From NCBI GenBank assembly GCA_021807845.1, contig JAKBCM010000063.1, positions 1-7,584 of the forward strand: a DNA stretch of 7,584 nt, in the 5' to 3' direction. Both the position numbers and the translations under genes were made by a program. Positions 6,181-7,584 of this stretch are shown here, piece by piece (position 1 is the first letter of the stretch; each line of letters starts with the position of its first letter). The notes beneath the pieces are model-generated. The model had not been told where the DNA came from and searched no databases. It was given only the letters and a program-made list of their open reading frames with translations. This DNA comes from Pseudomonadota bacterium (GTDB lineage: Bacteria; Pseudomonadota; Gammaproteobacteria; Legionellales; Legionellaceae).

Positions 6181-7109
6181 TGGCGTTTCATTTTATTCGC
6201 CCCTTATGGTTCTGGCTACTCGTGCCGCTGGTGGTTCTTGTTTGGGTTCTTTTTCGCCAAAAACCAAGTCATTTGCAATGGAGCAAAGTCTGTGATCAGC
6301 ATTTATTACCCTATTTGCTTGAGACCAAAGGGCATCATCGGCGCACCTATGCTTTGTTATTGTTGTTTTTCAGTTTGTTGCTGATGATCATCAGTGTGTC
6401 AGGTCCGACTTGGTCAAAATGGCCCGTGCCTAGTTATCAACAAATTCAACCGCGTGTCTTAGTGTTAGATATGTCAGATGATATGCAGGACCATGATTTG
6501 ACTCCCGACAGGTTAACCCGGGCCAAATTCAAATTACATGATTTGTTTCAACGGCGAGATATTGGTCAGCTGGGGCTTGTGGTTTATACCGGAGAACCTT
6601 TCGTGGTTTCGCCCCTCACAGATGATGGAAAAACCATCGACTCGCTCTTGTCTTCACTGACGCCTGATATCATGCCCGTTGAAGGATTGCAATTGGGAAG
6701 TGCGCTCTTGGAGGCTTCCAAATTGATATCTCAAGCTGGATTTACTCACGGACAAATATTAGTGATGACTGCCTCTGCTCCATCAAGAGATGCAATAGCT
6801 ACGGCAAAATCATTAGCACAAGAGGGTATTCATACTTCTATCCTCCCTGTTCTCAGTGCCAATATCTCATTGAGCCCATTATTTGGGCAACTGGCCACAG
6901 CAGGCCAAGGGGCATTGATCCGGTTTAGTGATACCTCTAAAGATCTTTTACAATGGCTGGCTGCTTCAGATGAGAATAAACAATTTGCTGAAAACCCAGA
7001 TGATGACTTGCCGATTTGGCAAGACCAAGGACGTTGGTTTTTGATCCCGGCGCTCTTTTTATTGTTACCCCTGTTTCGTCGTGGATTTGTAGAGAGGATG
7101 AATACATGA
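6177..7109 (+). CDS. batB: BatB: vWA-domain protein with degenerate MIDAS
   Basis: 310 residues with the same layout as BatA: N-terminal hydrophobic segments (about 9-26 and 58-75), a vWA-like domain (about 92-265), and a C-terminal helix (about 286-300) ending in basic residues. BatB-type motifs are present: PDRLTRAKFKLHDL (110-123), GQLGLVVYTGEPFVVSPLTDD (split here as 130-140 and 141-150), and IMPVEG (165-170). The metal site is altered: D-M-S-D-D (98-102) replaces DxSxS, and the usual TDG after the fourth strand is TAS (198-200). It may therefore bind metal poorly or serve a structural role beside BatA. The start overlaps the batA stop as ATGA, with GAGG (6166-6169) 7 bases upstream; a second ATG at 6180 is possible. 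Confidence 0.9.
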   Translation: MMAFHFIRPLWFWLLVPLVVLVWVLFRQKPSHLQWSKVCDQHLLPYLLETKGHHRRTYALLLLFFSLLLMIISVSGPTWSKWPVPSYQQIQPRVLVLDMSDDMQDHDLTPDRLTRAKFKLHDLFQRRDIGQLGLVVYTGEPFVVSPLTDDGKTIDSLLSSLTPDIMPVEGLQLGSALLEASKLISQAGFTHGQILVMTASAPSRDAIATAKSLAQEGIHTSILPVLSANISLSPLFGQLATAGQGALIRFSDTSKDLLQWLAASDENKQFAENPDDDLPIWQDQGRWFLIPALFLLLPLFRRGFVERMNT

Positions 7110-7584
7110 AAGGGCAACAAAATCGTCATGTGGTGCAATCCATGGGTGTTCTAGGAGCCATTTTATTTCTTTTTTTTACACAACTGATTCATGCATTCAG
7201 CTGGCGTGATCTGTGGTTGACCAAAGATCAGCAAGCCAAAGTCATGATGGATAAAGGACAATATAAACAAGCAAAAGACACTTTCGTTCGAGATGATTGG
7301 CGAGCTGCTTCCACTTATCGTGCGGGAGATTATGAGCATGCCGCCCAACTGTTTAAATCACTCAATCAGAGTGACGCTTATTATAACGAGGGCAATGCAC
7401 TGGCGCATATGGGTCAATACGAACAAGCGATTAAAGCTTATGATAAGACCTTAACTCAAGATCCCAAACATCAAGATGCGCTGTTTAACCGTCAGTTACT
7501 TGAACAGCTACTGAAAAAAGAGAAAGAGAAGCAAAAAAACCAGGATAAGCAAAATCAGGATAAGCAAAATCAGGATAAGCAAGA
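7106..7584 (+). CDS. batC: BatC: TPR-containing membrane protein (3' end beyond window)
   Basis: Only the first 159 codons are in the window; no stop is reached. A hydrophobic helix (about 12-30) anchors the protein. FSWRDLWLTKDQQAK (31-45) and DDWRAASTYRAGDYEHAAQLF (63-83, a split helical pair) are typical of the TPR partners in Bat operons, and a canonical TPR unit follows (about 91-124; YYNEGNALAHMGQYEQAIKA core). After residue 133 it turns into a Lys/Gln/Glu-rich low-complexity linker with tandem NQDKQ repeats. TPR domains mediate protein contacts, so it probably scaffolds BatA and BatB. The start overlaps the batB stop (ATGA) with AGAGAGGA (7091-7098) 7 bases upstream. A BatD-like gene is commonly next and would lie outside. 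Confidence 0.88.
   Translation, partial: MKGQQNRHVVQSMGVLGAILFLFFTQLIHAFSWRDLWLTKDQQAKVMMDKGQYKQAKDTFVRDDWRAASTYRAGDYEHAAQLFKSLNQSDAYYNEGNALAHMGQYEQAIKAYDKTLTQDPKHQDALFNRQLLEQLLKKEKEKQKNQDKQNQDKQNQDKQ
7538..7582 (+). repeat. 15-bp tandem repeat in batC (three units in view)
   Basis: Three consecutive in-frame 15-bp units (7538-7552, 7553-7567, 7568-7582) of AATCAGGATAAGCAA, the first with one C for T, each encode NQDKQ. The array continues to at least the window edge, so the full copy number is unknown. Because the unit is a multiple of three, copy-number change would alter the linker's length without breaking the frame. Confidence 0.85.

Noticed and set aside
6830..7138. 102-codon minus-strand ORF across the batB/batC junction
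   Set aside because: It is antisense to two overlapping coding regions, with no recognisable motif.
1..7584. tRNA, rRNA, CRISPR array, insertion sequence or phage genes
   Set aside because: None was seen: no spaced direct repeats, no transposase or integrase motifs, and no tRNA-like cloverleaf or rRNA sequence was recognised.

Overview
The window looks like chromosomal DNA from a gammaproteobacterium of the Legionella/Legionellales type. This is inferred from three things: base composition that leans A+T, a phosphatidylserine decarboxylase whose length and sequence closely resemble the Legionella enzyme as I remember it, and a compact gammaproteobacterial Bat/MoxR operon. No database search was possible, so the genus is an inference.

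Left part (1-840, plus strand): a REP-like palindrome at about 43-84 lies directly before an 82-codon remnant of a VUT/YhhQ-family (queuosine-precursor transporter type) membrane protein that keeps only the C-terminal part of the family. Its stop overlaps (ATGA) the start of an intact SLOG-fold 'putative molybdenum carrier' gene.

Middle part (888-2490): on the minus strand, psd (phosphatidylserine decarboxylase, phosphatidylethanolamine synthesis) is followed by an overlapping gene for an unrecognised small protein of about 115 residues. Diverging from psd on the plus strand is a small cold-shock-domain protein with an extra amphipathic N-terminal segment. The intergenic space between them holds a strong Fur-box-like array (GATAAC-A-GATAAT-GATAAT-C).

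Right part (2500-7584, plus strand): a tightly packed Bat (Bacteroides aerotolerance-type) operon, in order moxR, DUF58, DUF4381, batA, batB and batC, with batC running off the window end. From DUF58 onward every junction overlaps by 4 to 14 bases and each start has its own Shine-Dalgarno sequence, so a single translationally coupled mRNA is likely. By family knowledge, MoxR is an AAA+ ATPase working with von Willebrand A (vWA) domain partners. DUF58, BatA and BatB carry vWA-type folds, DUF4381 is a small membrane partner, and BatC is a membrane-anchored TPR protein. Together they probably form an envelope-associated, chaperone-like stress-tolerance complex whose exact substrate is unknown. 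Points of interest are a possible 37-codon hydrophobic ORF overlapping the moxR start, a BatB whose metal-binding (MIDAS) residues are largely lost while BatA's are intact, and a 15-bp in-frame tandem repeat in batC.
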